Below are positions 5,039-5,392 of a DNA stretch of 5,392 nucleotides, piece by piece. The stretch comes from Vulcanimicrobiota bacterium (GTDB taxonomy: Bacteria > Vulcanimicrobiota > Vulcanimicrobiia > Vulcanimicrobiales > Vulcanimicrobiaceae): assembly GCA_003133185.1 (NCBI GenBank), contig PKWF01000200.1, positions 1 to 5,392 of the forward strand, in the 5' to 3' direction. How positions within the stretch are numbered: the stretch's first letter is position 1; each line of letters begins with the position of its first letter. The translations under genes were made by a program, and so were the position numbers. The notes below the pieces were generated by a model that worked only from the letters and a program-made list of their open reading frames with translations, was not told where the DNA came from and did not search any database.

Positions 5039-5392
5039 ATGGTCGTCAGCGGTTTCTCTGGCGCCGTCGGCAACACGCCGTTTATCGAGTTGCACCAACT
5101 CTCACGCGAACTCGGCCGGCGGGTGTTGGGGAAGGCGGAATTTCTCAATCCCGGCGGATCGGTGAAGGATCGTGCCGCTCGCGGCATCGTCGACGACGCC
5201 GAAGCCCGAGGTGCACTGCAGCCCGGTGGTACAATTGTGGAGGGGACGGCCGGCAATACCGGGATTGCACTCGCGCTCGTCGCAAACGAGCGCGGATACC
5301 AGAGCGTGATCGTCGTGCCCGACGATCAGTCGCGCGAGAAGATCGAGCTTTTACAGGCCTGCGGCTCGGACGTCCGTGTCGTCCCTGCGGTT
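5039..5392 (+). CDS. Cysteine synthase (O-acetylserine sulfhydrylase-type PLP enzyme), N-terminal part
   Basis: This is a fold-type II PLP enzyme of the CysK/cystathionine beta-synthase group, expected to make L-cysteine from O-acetylserine and sulfide in the cytoplasm. The first 118 codons are visible and the gene continues past the right edge. [10 protein letters not shown] (9-18) is the usual N-terminal motif. [11 protein letters not shown] (37-47) carries the PLP-binding lysine, Lys43. [14 protein letters not shown] (68-81) is the substrate/phosphate-binding loop. The TAGNTG form, rather than the TSGNTG of classical CysK, and the stretch ending in VPAV resemble the subgroup that includes yeast YGR012W, so exact substrate use is less certain. 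The ATG at 5039 gives the normal N-terminal length, although no good ribosome binding site precedes it. Tandem hairpins lie upstream and could affect its expression. Confidence 0.85.
   Translation, partial: MVVSGFSGAVGNTPFIELHQLSRELGRRVLGKAEFLNPGGSVKDRAARGIVDDAEARGALQPGGTIVEGTAGNTGIALALVANERGYQSVIVVPDDQSREKIELLQACGSDVRVVPAV

Noticed and set aside
4921..5256. Minus-strand open frame of 111 codons
   Set aside because: It is antisense to the clearly recognised cysteine synthase coding sequence.

Overview
The window looks like chromosomal DNA from a high-GC, probably soil-dwelling bacterium. Most genes run at roughly 60-67% GC, and every clear exported gene has a purine-rich ribosome binding site. 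The style of the proteins (an NHL-type beta-propeller lipoprotein, a bacterial G1 'eqolisin' peptidase and an XRE-HTH/NB-ARC regulator) recalls uncultured acid-soil lineages such as Candidatus Eremiobacterota (WPS-2). That placement is an inference from protein style, not from a marker gene.

The left two thirds (1-3390) is on the minus strand and encodes exported proteins. Read in the direction of transcription, it starts with an NHL/beta-propeller lipoprotein (3390-2332). Its stop codon overlaps, as ATGA, the start of a 545-residue secreted Ser/Thr/Gly/Ala-rich protein (2335-698) that contains a duplicated cysteine-bearing module. A 332-base gap with a possible terminator and a weak promoter follows. 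Then comes the N-terminal part of a G1-family glutamic peptidase (365 to beyond base 1), with its signal peptide, the WVGIDG motif and the catalytic glutamine visible. Together they would act at or outside the cell envelope.

The right third is on the plus strand. Bases 3476-3962 hold the remains of an HTH plus NB-ARC/STAND ATPase regulator, broken by a nonsense codon, frame changes and an apparent internal deletion. It is followed by a small secreted protein of unknown function (4155-4532) with a good ribosome binding site and a dyad just upstream. After that is a coding-like stretch in another frame (to 4812), possibly a frameshifted continuation. Two tandem 48-base repeats (4822-4917) each fold into a long hairpin capped by a UNCG-type loop. 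The window ends inside a cysteine synthase-family gene (5039 onward).

The observations most worth following are the paired hairpins upstream of cysteine synthase, where every stem substitution is kept as G:U on the plus strand; the modular secreted protein coupled to the lipoprotein; and the bacterial eqolisin at the left edge.
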